This document shows, in pieces, positions 18,630-27,189 of a DNA stretch of 64,000 nt. The first letter of the stretch is position 1. Each line of letters begins with the position of its first letter. The position numbers and the translations under genes were made by a program. Origin of the DNA: Brenneria goodwinii (GTDB lineage Bacteria > Pseudomonadota > Gammaproteobacteria > Enterobacterales > Enterobacteriaceae). A model generated the notes under the pieces. The model worked only from the letters and a program-made list of their open reading frames with translations, had not been told where the DNA came from and searched no databases. The stretch is from positions 2,232,001-2,296,000 of the forward strand of contig NZ_CP014137.1 in NCBI RefSeq assembly GCF_002291445.1, in the 5' to 3' direction.

Positions 18630-20672
18630 TTAAGCTGCGGTTTCAACCACGCGTTTTTCCCGATTAAGCGCCTGTAACGCTGAAACATCCACAATCAGCG
18701 CAACACTGCCGTCACCCAAAATAGTAGCGGCGGAAACGCCTGGCACCTTGCGATAATTACTTTCCAGGTTTTTAACGACCACCTGATGCTGCCCGATTAG
18801 TTGATCCACCAACAGTGCATAACGACGTCCCGCGCTTTGCAATATCACGACAATGCCCTGGGTTGGATCGGTTTTCGCGCCATCCACATCAAAGATATGG
18901 AACAGTTCGACCAAAGGTAGATACTCGCCGCGCACTTGCAAAACACGTTCGCCACCGGCCAGAGGATATAAATCTTCGGCCTGCGGTTGTAACGATTCCA
19001 TAACAGCGTTAAGCGGCAGGATGAAGACCTCGTTGTTGACCTTCACAGACATGCCGTCAAGGATAGCCAGGGTCAATGGCAACAAAATTCGGATAGTCGT
19101 ACCTTTCCCCGCCTGGAAATAGATTTCAACATGACCGCCCATTTCCTGAATATTCCGTTTCACCACATCCATACCAACGCCGCGACCAGAAACATCGGTC
19201 ACTTTCTCCGCGGTCGAGAAACCAGGCGCGAAGATCAACATGCCGACTTCCTCATCAGACATGTTGTCGCTTACGGCTAACCCCTGGGAGTGCGCTTTCG
19301 CCAAAATCTTTTCACGATTAAGACCGGCGCCGTCGTCAATAACTTCAATACAGATGTTACCGCCCTGATGTTCAGCCGACAGCGTCAGATTACCGACTTC
19401 CGTTTTACCCGCCGCAATGCGTTTCTCCGGCGATTCGATACCGTGGTCAAGGCTGTTGCGCACCAGATGGGTAAGCGGGTCGATAATACGTTCGATCAGA
19501 CTCTTATCCAACTCGGTAGAACTGCCCAATAACGTCAGTTCCACCTTTTTATCCAGCTTGGCGGCCAGATCGCGAACCAAACGCGGGAAGCGGCTGAAAA
19601 CATATTCCATCGGCATCATACGGATAGACATCACGGATTCTTGCAAATCACGGGCGTTGCGTTCCAACTGACCCATGCTGTTCAGCAAGTCGCCATGGGC
19701 GACAGGATCCAGTTCGCTCGAGCGCTGAGCCAGCATGGATTGGGTAATCACCAACTCACCAACCAGGTTGATCAACTGGTCCACCTTTTCTACCGCAACA
19801 CGAATACTGGTGTCGCCCGTCTTGTGGCGCGCGCTGGGGGCGGGATGCGGTTTAGCCGCAGGCGCTGCGGCCGGAGCGGGAGCCGGTGTTGCAGGTACGG
19901 CCTGCATCACCGGCGTATCCACAGCCGGTTTCGCTTCTGCTTCTGCTTCTGCTTCTGCTTTTTCAGGCTGGCCGGACGTTGCCGACGGATGGAAATTGAT
20001 TTGTTCTGGCTCCAACACGAAACACAAAACCGCGCTGATATCATCTTCACTGGCCGACGTTTCTAACGTCACCTCCAGACTGTTATCCGTTTGATGAGGA
20101 TCTTTCACCGTACCCAGGTTGCCGAGTTCTTCGAGCATCTGAGGGACTTCCTGCGGCTTAAGGCCGGTGAGCGCGATACGCATCTCCCCCTGCCCTAATC
20201 CCGCCGCAGGCGCGTCAGTCACAGCCGGTTTACTCTCAGCTGTGGTTACGGTAGCCGTCTGAGATGCTGCACTTTCTGCCTGAGACTCCAGTGCCAGTTG
20301 GCGCAGGGCCTGACAGATATATTCAAAGCTCTCGGCATTGGGCTCCTGCGCGGTTTTATAGGCGTCCAACTGATCCTGCATAATGTCTTTAGTTTCCAAA
20401 AACAGGTTGATGATGTCAGTGCTAAGGCGCATTTCACCACGTCTTGCACCATCTAGTAGGTTTTCTAAAAGATGCGTTGTTTCCTGTAAGACAGTAAAGC
20501 CAAATGTCCCGGCGCCACCTTTTATCGAGTGTGCCGCCCGAAAAATGGCATTCATTTGTTCTGTATCGGGTGCTTGGGGATCGAGCAACAACAAATGCTG
20601 TTCCATATCCGCCAGTAATTCGTCTGCTTCATCAAAGAATGTTTGATAGAAAGCACTCATGTCCATGCTCAC
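18630..20672 (-). CDS. cheA: CheA, chemotaxis histidine kinase
   Basis: CheA autophosphorylates and passes phosphate to CheY and CheB. The protein has 680 aa. The HPt domain carries His48 (RAAHSIKGGAGTFGF). A CheY/CheB-binding P2 domain follows, then an Ala/Pro/Glu-rich linker (about 230-275) with a repeated GAAGCAGAAG-type codon run. Dimerisation, HATPase (N box LVRNSLDHGIE, G boxes DDGAGLNREKI and GRGVGMDVVK) and CheW-like domains complete it. It lies between motB and cheW in the motAB-cheAW operon. Confidence 0.98.
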   Translation of the reverse strand: MSMDMSAFYQTFFDEADELLADMEQHLLLLDPQAPDTEQMNAIFRAAHSIKGGAGTFGFTVLQETTHLLENLLDGARRGEMRLSTDIINLFLETKDIMQDQLDAYKTAQEPNAESFEYICQALRQLALESQAESAASQTATVTTAESKPAVTDAPAAGLGQGEMRIALTGLKPQEVPQMLEELGNLGTVKDPHQTDNSLEVTLETSASEDDISAVLCFVLEPEQINFHPSATSGQPEKAEAEAEAEAKPAVDTPVMQAVPATPAPAPAAAPAAKPHPAPSARHKTGDTSIRVAVEKVDQLINLVGELVITQSMLAQRSSELDPVAHGDLLNSMGQLERNARDLQESVMSIRMMPMEYVFSRFPRLVRDLAAKLDKKVELTLLGSSTELDKSLIERIIDPLTHLVRNSLDHGIESPEKRIAAGKTEVGNLTLSAEHQGGNICIEVIDDGAGLNREKILAKAHSQGLAVSDNMSDEEVGMLIFAPGFSTAEKVTDVSGRGVGMDVVKRNIQEMGGHVEIYFQAGKGTTIRILLPLTLAILDGMSVKVNNEVFILPLNAVMESLQPQAEDLYPLAGGERVLQVRGEYLPLVELFHIFDVDGAKTDPTQGIVVILQSAGRRYALLVDQLIGQHQVVVKNLESNYRKVPGVSAATILGDGSVALIVDVSALQALNREKRVVETAA

Positions 20673-20699
20673 GTGGTCACCTCTGCTGTGAATCGCGGC

Positions 20700-21749
20700 T
20701 TATTGAGAAGGCGTCGCCTGACTGTCCGGCGCCGCAGGCAACTCGGTAGTCGGCTGTTGACGCTCTGGAGCAGGAACTCCATTTACGGGTTGTGGCGAAG
20801 TTTCGCCCTTTTCATCCATATTATTACTATTGTCGGCAGATGGACTGGCAGGTTTAGGATTTTCCAACTCCATATTTCGTAAATCCTCTGCCGACTCAAC
20901 ATCCGACGCCGTTTTTTCGGCATTTTCGTGTTCGATATTCCTCTGCGCTTCCTGGGTCAACACCAGCAAACTTATTCGACGGTTAATATCGGCGCTGCCG
21001 TCGGCGGCCTGTTTCAAACTCATGGTCGACGCCATACCAACAACCCGCAGAACTTTACCCTCGGACAAACCACCGATAAGCAACTCCCGACGCGAAGCGT
21101 TGGCGCGATCGGCCGATAGCTCCCAGTTGCTATAGCCACGTTCTCCCATGGCATAGGGAACATCATCGGTATGCCCGGAAATACTCAGTTTGTTCGGAAT
21201 ATCATTCAAAATAGGCGCAATAGCGCGCAGGATATCCCTCATATAAGGCTCTACCTGCGCGCTGCCCGTTTTAAACATCGGACGGTTTTGGCTATCAATA
21301 ATCTGTATACGCAACCCCTCATCAACCATTTCAATCAGCAAGTGGGGGCGCAAGGCACGCAACCTGGGATCAGATTCGATAAGCTGATCCAACCTTTCAC
21401 GCAGACGATTCAAGCGGATCTCATCCAGCCGCCTTTCCGGCGAATCGATCTTGATGTTCTTTTTAACTTCCCCTTGCTGCTGGGTCGGGTCATCGCCGCC
21501 GCCCGGAATCAGGCTTTCGCTTTCACTGGATTGACTGCCGCCGGTTAAGGCTATTTTCAGCGGAGTACGGAAATACTCCGCTATCTGGGCAAGCTGCATT
21601 GGCGTGGAAATGGCTATCAACCACATCACCAGAAACAATGCCATCATCGCCGTCATAAAATCAGCATAAGCAATTTTCCAGGAACCGCCGTGATGACCGG
21701 CATGCCCGGATTTGCGCTTTTTACGAATAATGGGATGCTGATGTTTCAT
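20700..21749 (-). CDS. motB: MotB, stator protein
   Basis: MotB forms the proton-driven stator with MotA and anchors it to peptidoglycan. The protein has 349 aa with one TM helix (about 28-49). The essential proton-carrying Asp is Asp30 (YADFMTAMMALFLVMW), equal to E. coli Asp32. An OmpA-like peptidoglycan-binding domain (ISGHTDDVPY, NWELSADRANASRRELL) follows. The Pro/Ser/Glu-rich C-terminal tail beyond residue 270 is longer than in E. coli. The start overlaps the motA stop (ATGA). Confidence 0.97.
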   Translation of the reverse strand: MKHQHPIIRKKRKSGHAGHHGGSWKIAYADFMTAMMALFLVMWLIAISTPMQLAQIAEYFRTPLKIALTGGSQSSESESLIPGGGDDPTQQQGEVKKNIKIDSPERRLDEIRLNRLRERLDQLIESDPRLRALRPHLLIEMVDEGLRIQIIDSQNRPMFKTGSAQVEPYMRDILRAIAPILNDIPNKLSISGHTDDVPYAMGERGYSNWELSADRANASRRELLIGGLSEGKVLRVVGMASTMSLKQAADGSADINRRISLLVLTQEAQRNIEHENAEKTASDVESAEDLRNMELENPKPASPSADNSNNMDEKGETSPQPVNGVPAPERQQPTTELPAAPDSQATPSQ

Positions 21750-22636
21750 GCGTCATTTTCCGATGTTTTCTGTTGAGCTGGCGCTTTCACGCGGCGTATA
21801 TGCTCTTCCAACTCAACAAAAGTCGGTCGTTCTGTGGAATACAGCGTCTTACGCCCAAACTCAACGGCAATTTGCGGCGCATAACCGTTAAGACTGGATA
21901 GCAACGTGACCTTCACACACTGCAAAACCTTTATTTTTTCTGCATTTTTCTGACGCAGCAATGTTGACAATGGCGAGACGAACCCATAAGCCAGCAGAAT
22001 CCCCAGGAAGGTTCCCACCATGGCGTGAGCGATCATCATGCCCAGTTCTGCCGCAGGACGGTCAACATAAGCCAAAGAGTGAACAACGCCCATAACCGCC
22101 GCCACGATACCGAACGCCGGCAAGGCATCGCCCACGGTGGCGAGACTGTTTGCCGGCACATCGCTTTCATGCTCAACGGTCTCAATTTCTTCATCCATCA
22201 GCGTTTCAATTTCAAACGCGTTCATGTTGCCGCTTACCATCAGGCGAAGATAATCGGTAACAAATTCAATGATATTGGCGTCAGCCATAAGACTGGGGTA
22301 GCTGGAAAAAATTTCACTTTCCTGGGGATTATCAATATCAGCCTCTAAAGAGAGCATCCCCTGCTGACGCGATTTGGCCATCAAACGGAAAAGCAGCGCC
22401 ATAAGATCCATATACAGGTTTTTATTGTATTTCGATCCTTTCACCAGCAGAGGTAAAGCTCGTCCTGTTGCCTTTATCGCTTTGCCATTGTTGCCGACAA
22501 TAAAAGCCCCCAGAGCGGCCCCAGCGATAATCAACACTTCAGAAGGTTGATAAAGCGCCCCCAGGTGTCCACCGACCATGAGATAACCGCCAAGTATCGA
22601 CCCCACTGTTACGAGATAACCCAATATAACCAGCAC
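21746..22636 (-). CDS. motA: MotA, stator proton channel
   Basis: MotA is the four-TM stator subunit that generates torque on FliG. The protein is 296 aa, colinear with E. coli MotA, beginning MLVILGYLVTVGSILGGYLM. The charged cytoplasmic loop is followed by the pair PANSLATVGDALPAFGIVAAVMGVVHSL, which carries the conserved prolines. It lies 135 bp after flhC. Its sigma28 promoter lies within the flhC coding end. Confidence 0.97.
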   Translation of the reverse strand: MLVILGYLVTVGSILGGYLMVGGHLGALYQPSEVLIIAGAALGAFIVGNNGKAIKATGRALPLLVKGSKYNKNLYMDLMALLFRLMAKSRQQGMLSLEADIDNPQESEIFSSYPSLMADANIIEFVTDYLRLMVSGNMNAFEIETLMDEEIETVEHESDVPANSLATVGDALPAFGIVAAVMGVVHSLAYVDRPAAELGMMIAHAMVGTFLGILLAYGFVSPLSTLLRQKNAEKIKVLQCVKVTLLSSLNGYAPQIAVEFGRKTLYSTERPTFVELEEHIRRVKAPAQQKTSENDA

Positions 22637-22771
22637 AAGAATTCCTTATAAAAAAAGGTAGGCGGAAGATTAGATAAAAACGCAGCGGTATAAAGCCAGG
22701 AATTACTTGAGGAGAAATCTATCACTGCCCTCAATAACAAACAGTGATAGATTCACAAATCGCTACCAAGC

Positions 22772-23350
22772 TCAGACTGCGTGTTTTACCTGTTCATCCA
22801 GCAGTTGAGGTATAATATCGGCAAGATTTTGCGAAAGTTTACGTCTTTTTACGGCTCGGGAAGGGGGTTGACACAAGCTACAAACAAAACTGTTTTTCGG
22901 CTGATGAGCGTGGGTGATAAACATACCATTACAGCAGTTACATTCGGAGAGTTGCAGCATACCGCTGTCGACAAAACGAACTAATGTCCATGCGCGCGTT
23001 AACGCCAGCAATGGCGTATCATTTTGTGGAGGGCATTGTTCCAGATATAGACGATAGGCTTTAATCACGGCCTCAACACCACTGCATTGCCCATTTTTTT
23101 GCAAAAAACTATAAGCATTGTAGAACATTGAAGAATGAATATTTTGTTCCCAGGTCATAAACCAATCCGTTGAAAACGGTAGCATCCCTTTAGGCGGCGG
23201 GCTCCCCCTGAGTTCTTTATATAATTTAATTAAGCGACCACGGCTTAACTGTGTTTCACTTTCCAACATCTGCAAACGGGCTCCCAGAGAAATGAGCTCC
23301 ATTGCCATTTGGATGTCTTTCGCTTCCTGAACGATGCTTTTTTCCGCCAT
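22772..23350 (-). CDS. flhC: FlhC, flagellar master regulator subunit
   Basis: FlhC joins FlhD in the FlhD4C2 activator of class 2 flagellar promoters. The protein has 192 aa. The zinc-binding cysteine cluster is near residues 138-160 (ECNCCNGMFI and CSLCQPP). It starts MAEKSIVQEAKDIQMAMELI, typical of FlhC. The ATG overlaps the flhD stop by one base (TAATG). Confidence 0.98.
   Translation of the reverse strand: MAEKSIVQEAKDIQMAMELISLGARLQMLESETQLSRGRLIKLYKELRGSPPPKGMLPFSTDWFMTWEQNIHSSMFYNAYSFLQKNGQCSGVEAVIKAYRLYLEQCPPQNDTPLLALTRAWTLVRFVDSGMLQLSECNCCNGMFITHAHQPKNSFVCSLCQPPSRAVKRRKLSQNLADIIPQLLDEQVKHAV
22815..22841 (-). promoter_or_regulatory. Sigma28 promoter of motAB-cheAW, inside flhC
   Basis: On the minus strand TAAA, exactly 15 bases, then GCCGATAT, one mismatch to the FliA consensus. 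It lies in the last 70 bp of the flhC reading frame, about 180 bp ahead of motA. I found no better FliA match in the flhC-motA gap itself. Confidence 0.8.
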
Positions 23351-23703
23351 TACAATGCCCTTTTTTTAGGCAGGTTTTCTTCTTTCGAAGCTAACTGTTG
23401 TAATAAATGACTCGACAGCAGAATACCGGTATGTATCTGTTGCAGATCATCCACACGCGATTCCTGAGTCAAGAGTTTGATTGTATTGTGATCGTTAAAA
23501 CGGAAATGACATATCAGTTGATTAGTTTCAGCCAATTTAACCATCTGAGGCAAAGTGAGATTCATCAGCATATCGGCCATCTCTTCATCAATGCCTAAAC
23601 GAAACATGGCCGAAGCCTTTTCGTCATTAATTAAACGCTGAGCCAGTAACAAATAAGACAGATTAATGTCATAAATGTGTTTGAGTAATTCAGAGGTACC
23701 CAT
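23350..23703 (-). CDS. flhD: FlhD, flagellar master regulator subunit
   Basis: FlhD is the partner of FlhC and a helical transcription activator. I chose the ATG at 23703 (MGTSELLKHIYDINLS), which has GGGA five bases upstream; the ATG three codons higher has its G-run too close. The product is 117 aa, the family size. The blocks LPQMVKLAETNQLICHFRF and LTQESRVDDLQQIHTGI are near-identical to E. coli. A control region of more than 1 kb precedes it. Confidence 0.97.
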   Translation of the reverse strand: MGTSELLKHIYDINLSYLLLAQRLINDEKASAMFRLGIDEEMADMLMNLTLPQMVKLAETNQLICHFRFNDHNTIKLLTQESRVDDLQQIHTGILLSSHLLQQLASKEENLPKKRAL

Positions 23704-24027
23704 ATTTCCCATCCCAACAGGCTACGTTTAAAACATAAGTCAGGTGATAGAGCATATCGCCCGGTTTAAAAATCACTGTCCGTGAACGGCATAAAACATA
23801 ACTGCCAAATACTGGTTATCTATTCTTATACTTATGTTAGACAGAATACGCTTCTGCCACCTCACCATATGCATCGACTCCGTTCGATTCATCATCTCGC
23901 GTCGCGCGTTAAAATCGTTCAAGGTTACTTCTCAAAGCCACAGCATAGGATTAATCCTAAAGCACTGCAACTGTACCGCCTAATCCGTAGCACATACAAC
24001 GCGGCTAACGACTAGTTTTAGTGATTA

Positions 24028-24043
24028 TGTGATATGGATCACA
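24028..24043. promoter_or_regulatory. CRP (cAMP receptor protein) site upstream of flhDC
   Basis: TGTGATATGGATCACA has both perfect CRP half-sites, TGTGA and TCACA, with the 6-base spacer. It lies about 325 bp ahead of flhD, comparable to the distant promoter and CRP activation site of E. coli flhDC. It fits catabolite control of motility. Confidence 0.82.
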
Positions 24044-24644
24044 AAATTGGAAGAGCTATGAGCAACTTTTCATCTGGTAATCGCTTTTAATCATTCACTT
24101 TTAACACATGAAACTAATATTAAATGTTACAAACATGCGCATCAATTGATTAAAAAACAATCATAAATATGTATCCTAATGATAAATAAATAAAAAAATT
24201 AAGCACATAGTTCATAGGGACTATAATTCAAGACAAAGATTTATATTATTTACATAAAACTGACAATAATTAACGATTCCAGCTTAATGCCAGTCAGTTT
24301 TCATCAAGAAACGTAAAGAAATCTTTTGCATAACCACGATCGACTTACATTCGTTACATGAACCGGTAATACGCTATACGCCACCAGGCGGGTGGACGAC
24401 CCCGTTCCGAATGAGGCGTTTCATAACCCTATATTGATACGGTACTATCCAGCGGTTAATCAATCCAAACTGAATAGTAATATTCACTTTTATAAGCGTT
24501 CATTGTCTATATAAAATAGATTACACAAAAGAAAAATTGTAATGATGAAAATACTTTCATTTAATAAATAATATAACACCAGACAACACATCAATTAAAA
24601 TATAAATATTTACAAACCAATCTATTTTCAATCATCCAATAAAC

Positions 24645-24741
24645 AAAAAACGCAGCTAATTAAGCCAGCGGCGTTCAGAAAAGCTATCGTTTGGACTTAT
24701 TGTCAAACCAATCGGCCCGAAACTCAAGCAAACGCAACATA
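24645..24741 (-). ncRNA. Candidate small RNA with intrinsic terminator
   Basis: On the minus strand a hairpin (GTTTGAC...GTCCAAAC, about 24689-24707) is followed by a GC stem closed by AACGC/GCGTT (24675-24649) and a run of six Ts. No reading frame leads into this terminator. A possible -10 TATGCT lies near 24748-24753 with TGGAAA 17 bp upstream, which would give an RNA of about 95-100 nt. I do not recognise the RNA. The terminator is solid and the promoter is weak. Confidence 0.35.
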
Positions 24742-24868
24742 ATGCCTAGCATAAGCTGACTTTTTTTATTTTTCCATCAATCAGTTATCGTTCTGTGCAT
24801 TGTTCGGCAATTTGCTATTGCTTTCTTCTGAAAGATTCAAAACGTGACAGAGATCCCATGGAATTTTA

Positions 24869-24895
24869 TTAAGATTTGCCGATATGTGCCGATTA
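24869..24895 (+). promoter_or_regulatory. Sigma28 promoter of the second MCP
   Basis: TTAA, exactly 15 bases, then GCCGATTA. The -10 part has one mismatch to the FliA consensus and the extended -35 TTAAGATT matches six of eight bases of TAAAGTTT. It lies 93-123 bp ahead of the two candidate start codons, which argues against the upstream start at 24844. Confidence 0.7.
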
Positions 24896-25017
24896 CATTG
24901 CAGATTGAACATTTAAAACAATTGATATCAGCGTATACATTTGAGTTCAAGACACCACGCGACCCAACACGTAGCACGGGAAATATAATGACTTTTCCTG
25001 AAAATGAGCGGATAGAT

Positions 25018-26721
25018 ATGAAAATAAATTCAAGAGCTGAGCAACAGGGTAAAAATGGTTTGTTAAGTAATTTACGACTGGTTCCTTTATTTATCATTAT
25101 TCTAGGCGGCATTATGCTGCTGTTCGCCTTATCGATCGGCACGTCCAGCTACTTTTTGCACAGCAGCAACCGTTCACTGGCAAATATCACCCAAGAAAGC
25201 GATGTTCGCATGGAGATTGCCGACAGCACCAATCATTTGCGTAGCGCCCGTTTGTTATTGATACAGGCTTCAGCCGCGGCCCGTATTGGTGATACCGATG
25301 TCTTTAATGAAAACTTAAAGCTGGCGATGGAACGAGTGGAACGCGCCAAGCAGGCCTTTCTATTTTATGAACAGCGCGCAGTAAAGAGCGAACAAGAAGC
25401 CGCTTTGGATGCCGAACTGCGGAAATCCTATGACGCCTATATCAATCAGGGCATCCTGCCGTTGATCAATTCAGCAAAAGAGGGGCTATTTGAGGAGGTG
25501 CTATCACATGAAGCCGAAGAAACGCGCAAGCTGGATCTGGCGTATAACATCCCGCTGGATAAAGCGATAAGTTATCGAGTGCAGCACGCGCGATTGCTCA
25601 ATGAAACGGCAAATGACAACGCCATACTCGGATATTCGCTGATGGGAGTCAGCTTTGCTATCTCTGTCATTTTAACATCGCTGACATTCTTACTCCTGCA
25701 ACGGGCGCTGATTAAACCGATGAACCGGCTAGTCAGCCGCATCCAACGGATCGCGCAAGGAGACCTCACCCAACGGATGGATCGTTACGGCAAGAATGAA
25801 ATTGGAACGTTAGGTGAAAATGTTCAACAGATGCAGCTCTCGCTGATAACCACCGTAACAACCGTCCGTGAAAGTGCCGACTCCATCTATCAAGGCTCAA
25901 CGGAGATTTCCTCCGGCAATACCGATCTTTCCTCACGAACGGAACAACAGGCCTCGGCGCTGGAGCAAACGGCGACAGGTATGGAACAGTTAACGGCAAC
26001 CGTGAAGCAGAACTCTGAGAATGCGCATCACGCCAGCCAGCTTGCCGCCGATGCATCACAAAAAGCCCGAAAAGGCGGAGAGATCGTTGCTAACGTGGTT
26101 AATACCATGAATAACATTTCAGGAAGTTCGAGGAAAATATCTGAAATCACCAGCGTCATTAACAGTATCGCTTTCCAAACCAATATTCTGGCACTGAACG
26201 CAGCGGTTGAAGCCGCTCGCGCCGGGGAGCAAGGCCGCGGCTTTGCGGTTGTGGCAGGTGAAGTGCGTAACCTGGCGCAGCGCAGCGCTCAAGCGGCAAA
26301 AGAAATTGAAACGCTGATCTCGGAATCGGTGGGCTTAGTTGATAACGGTTCGGTACTGGTTGATCAGGCGGGCCAAACCATGAAAGAAATCGTCGATGCG
26401 GTCACCAACGTAACCGACATTATGGGAGAAATCGCCTCTGCGTCTGACGAACAAAGACAGGGGATTACTCAGGCGAGCCAGGCCATTTCAGAAATGGACA
26501 GCGTCACGCAGCAAAATGCCGCGCTGGTGCAAGAGGCCAGCGCGGCGGCGGCCTCTCTGGAAGAGCAAGCGGCATTGTTAACCCGAGCCGTGGCAGCATT
26601 TAATTTGTCCGGCCAGCAGCCCAAAGCAGCAGCAACAACACCGGTCACCCCGGCTCCCTCTTCCCTGGCGTTACCCCGGCAACAGGCCACGCCGAGTAAT
26701 GGCAACTGGGAAACCTTTTAA
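25018..26721 (+). CDS. Methyl-accepting chemotaxis protein, four-helix-bundle type
   Basis: This is an inner-membrane chemoreceptor. The ATG at 25018 (MKINSRAEQQ, with GAGCGGA upstream) gives 567 aa; the ATG at 24988 is nearly as good. The layout is TM1 (about 20-43), a periplasmic four-helix domain with LRSARLLLIQASAAAR recalling Tap/Trg-type ligand regions, TM2 (about 190-215), HAMP, the signalling hairpin (ITSVINSIAFQTNILALNAA) and a linker ending in NWETF. It is a single-gene unit. The ligand cannot be read from the sequence. Confidence 0.92.
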   Translation: MKINSRAEQQGKNGLLSNLRLVPLFIIILGGIMLLFALSIGTSSYFLHSSNRSLANITQESDVRMEIADSTNHLRSARLLLIQASAAARIGDTDVFNENLKLAMERVERAKQAFLFYEQRAVKSEQEAALDAELRKSYDAYINQGILPLINSAKEGLFEEVLSHEAEETRKLDLAYNIPLDKAISYRVQHARLLNETANDNAILGYSLMGVSFAISVILTSLTFLLLQRALIKPMNRLVSRIQRIAQGDLTQRMDRYGKNEIGTLGENVQQMQLSLITTVTTVRESADSIYQGSTEISSGNTDLSSRTEQQASALEQTATGMEQLTATVKQNSENAHHASQLAADASQKARKGGEIVANVVNTMNNISGSSRKISEITSVINSIAFQTNILALNAAVEAARAGEQGRGFAVVAGEVRNLAQRSAQAAKEIETLISESVGLVDNGSVLVDQAGQTMKEIVDAVTNVTDIMGEIASASDEQRQGITQASQAISEMDSVTQQNAALVQEASAAAASLEEQAALLTRAVAAFNLSGQQPKAAATTPVTPAPSSLALPRQQATPSNGNWETF

Positions 26722-26786
26722 TTTAACCGACTGATGTCCGCGGCAGGTATTGACCGACAATAGCGCATTACATTACTTGCTGCGGG

Positions 26787-26987
26787 TTACTCGTCTGAGG
26801 GGTGTTTAAGCTCTACGAACGTTCCATCTTTGCTCTCAACTTCGTTAAAGAACCACACTCCGGCAGGATAATCTTCCAACGATACTAAATACATCGTGCC
26901 TTCCTGAAACTCTTCAACCGCCAGAATAACCCCTTCTCTCCGGGCTCTTCCGTCTGTTTTAACTGTTACTAAATCATTAACTTTCAT
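26787..26987 (-). CDS. dsrB: DsrB family protein
   Basis: The protein has 66 aa and is very close to E. coli DsrB (MKVNDLVTVKTDGRARREG, then VEEFQEGTMYLVSLEDYP). The function is unknown; the E. coli gene was named for its place beside the DsrA small RNA. I see no DsrA-like RNA beside it here. It is transcribed alone, convergent with the upstream MCP. Confidence 0.9.
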   Translation of the reverse strand: MKVNDLVTVKTDGRARREGVILAVEEFQEGTMYLVSLEDYPAGVWFFNEVESKDGTFVELKHPSDE

Positions 26988-27189
26988 AGCATTTTCTCAA
27001 AATACACGGCAAATAAGACATTATTTCCATTGATAAAAAACAACAAATGGAGAACATAACGTGCGGTTAACTTATTTTAACGATTCCCGATACCTTTTAG
27101 AAATTCCTCTTCATAGCCTGCCACTCAGGCTAAACTAATCGCTTCCCCTACCCTAGAACACGACTCATAGCCGTAGAAGAGATTGAAAG

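Larger units (their letters stand above)
23704..25017. other. Long AT-rich intergenic region upstream of flhDC and the second MCP
   Basis: About 1.3 kb with no convincing gene. A 77-codon plus-strand frame at 23782-24015 has no ribosome site, and its protein resembles nothing known to me. The stretch 24050-24640 is strongly AT-rich, as expected for an H-NS-type or bent upstream control region. Recognisable items are the CRP site at 24028-24043, a terminator-tailed candidate RNA at 24645-24741 and a sigma28 promoter at 24869-24895, each listed separately. Confidence 0.6.

Noticed and set aside
18099..20000. Repeated GAAGCAGAAG-type run in cheA as a possible slippage tract
   Set aside because: It encodes the normal Ala/Glu-rich flexible linker of CheA in frame; length variation there is expected and harmless.
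23782..24015. 77-codon plus-strand frame upstream of flhDC
   Set aside because: No ribosome site, no recognisable protein, and it overlaps the expected flhDC control region next to the CRP site.
26787..27189. DsrA small RNA beside dsrB
   Set aside because: I looked for the DsrA stem-loops and its GC-rich terminator and found neither.
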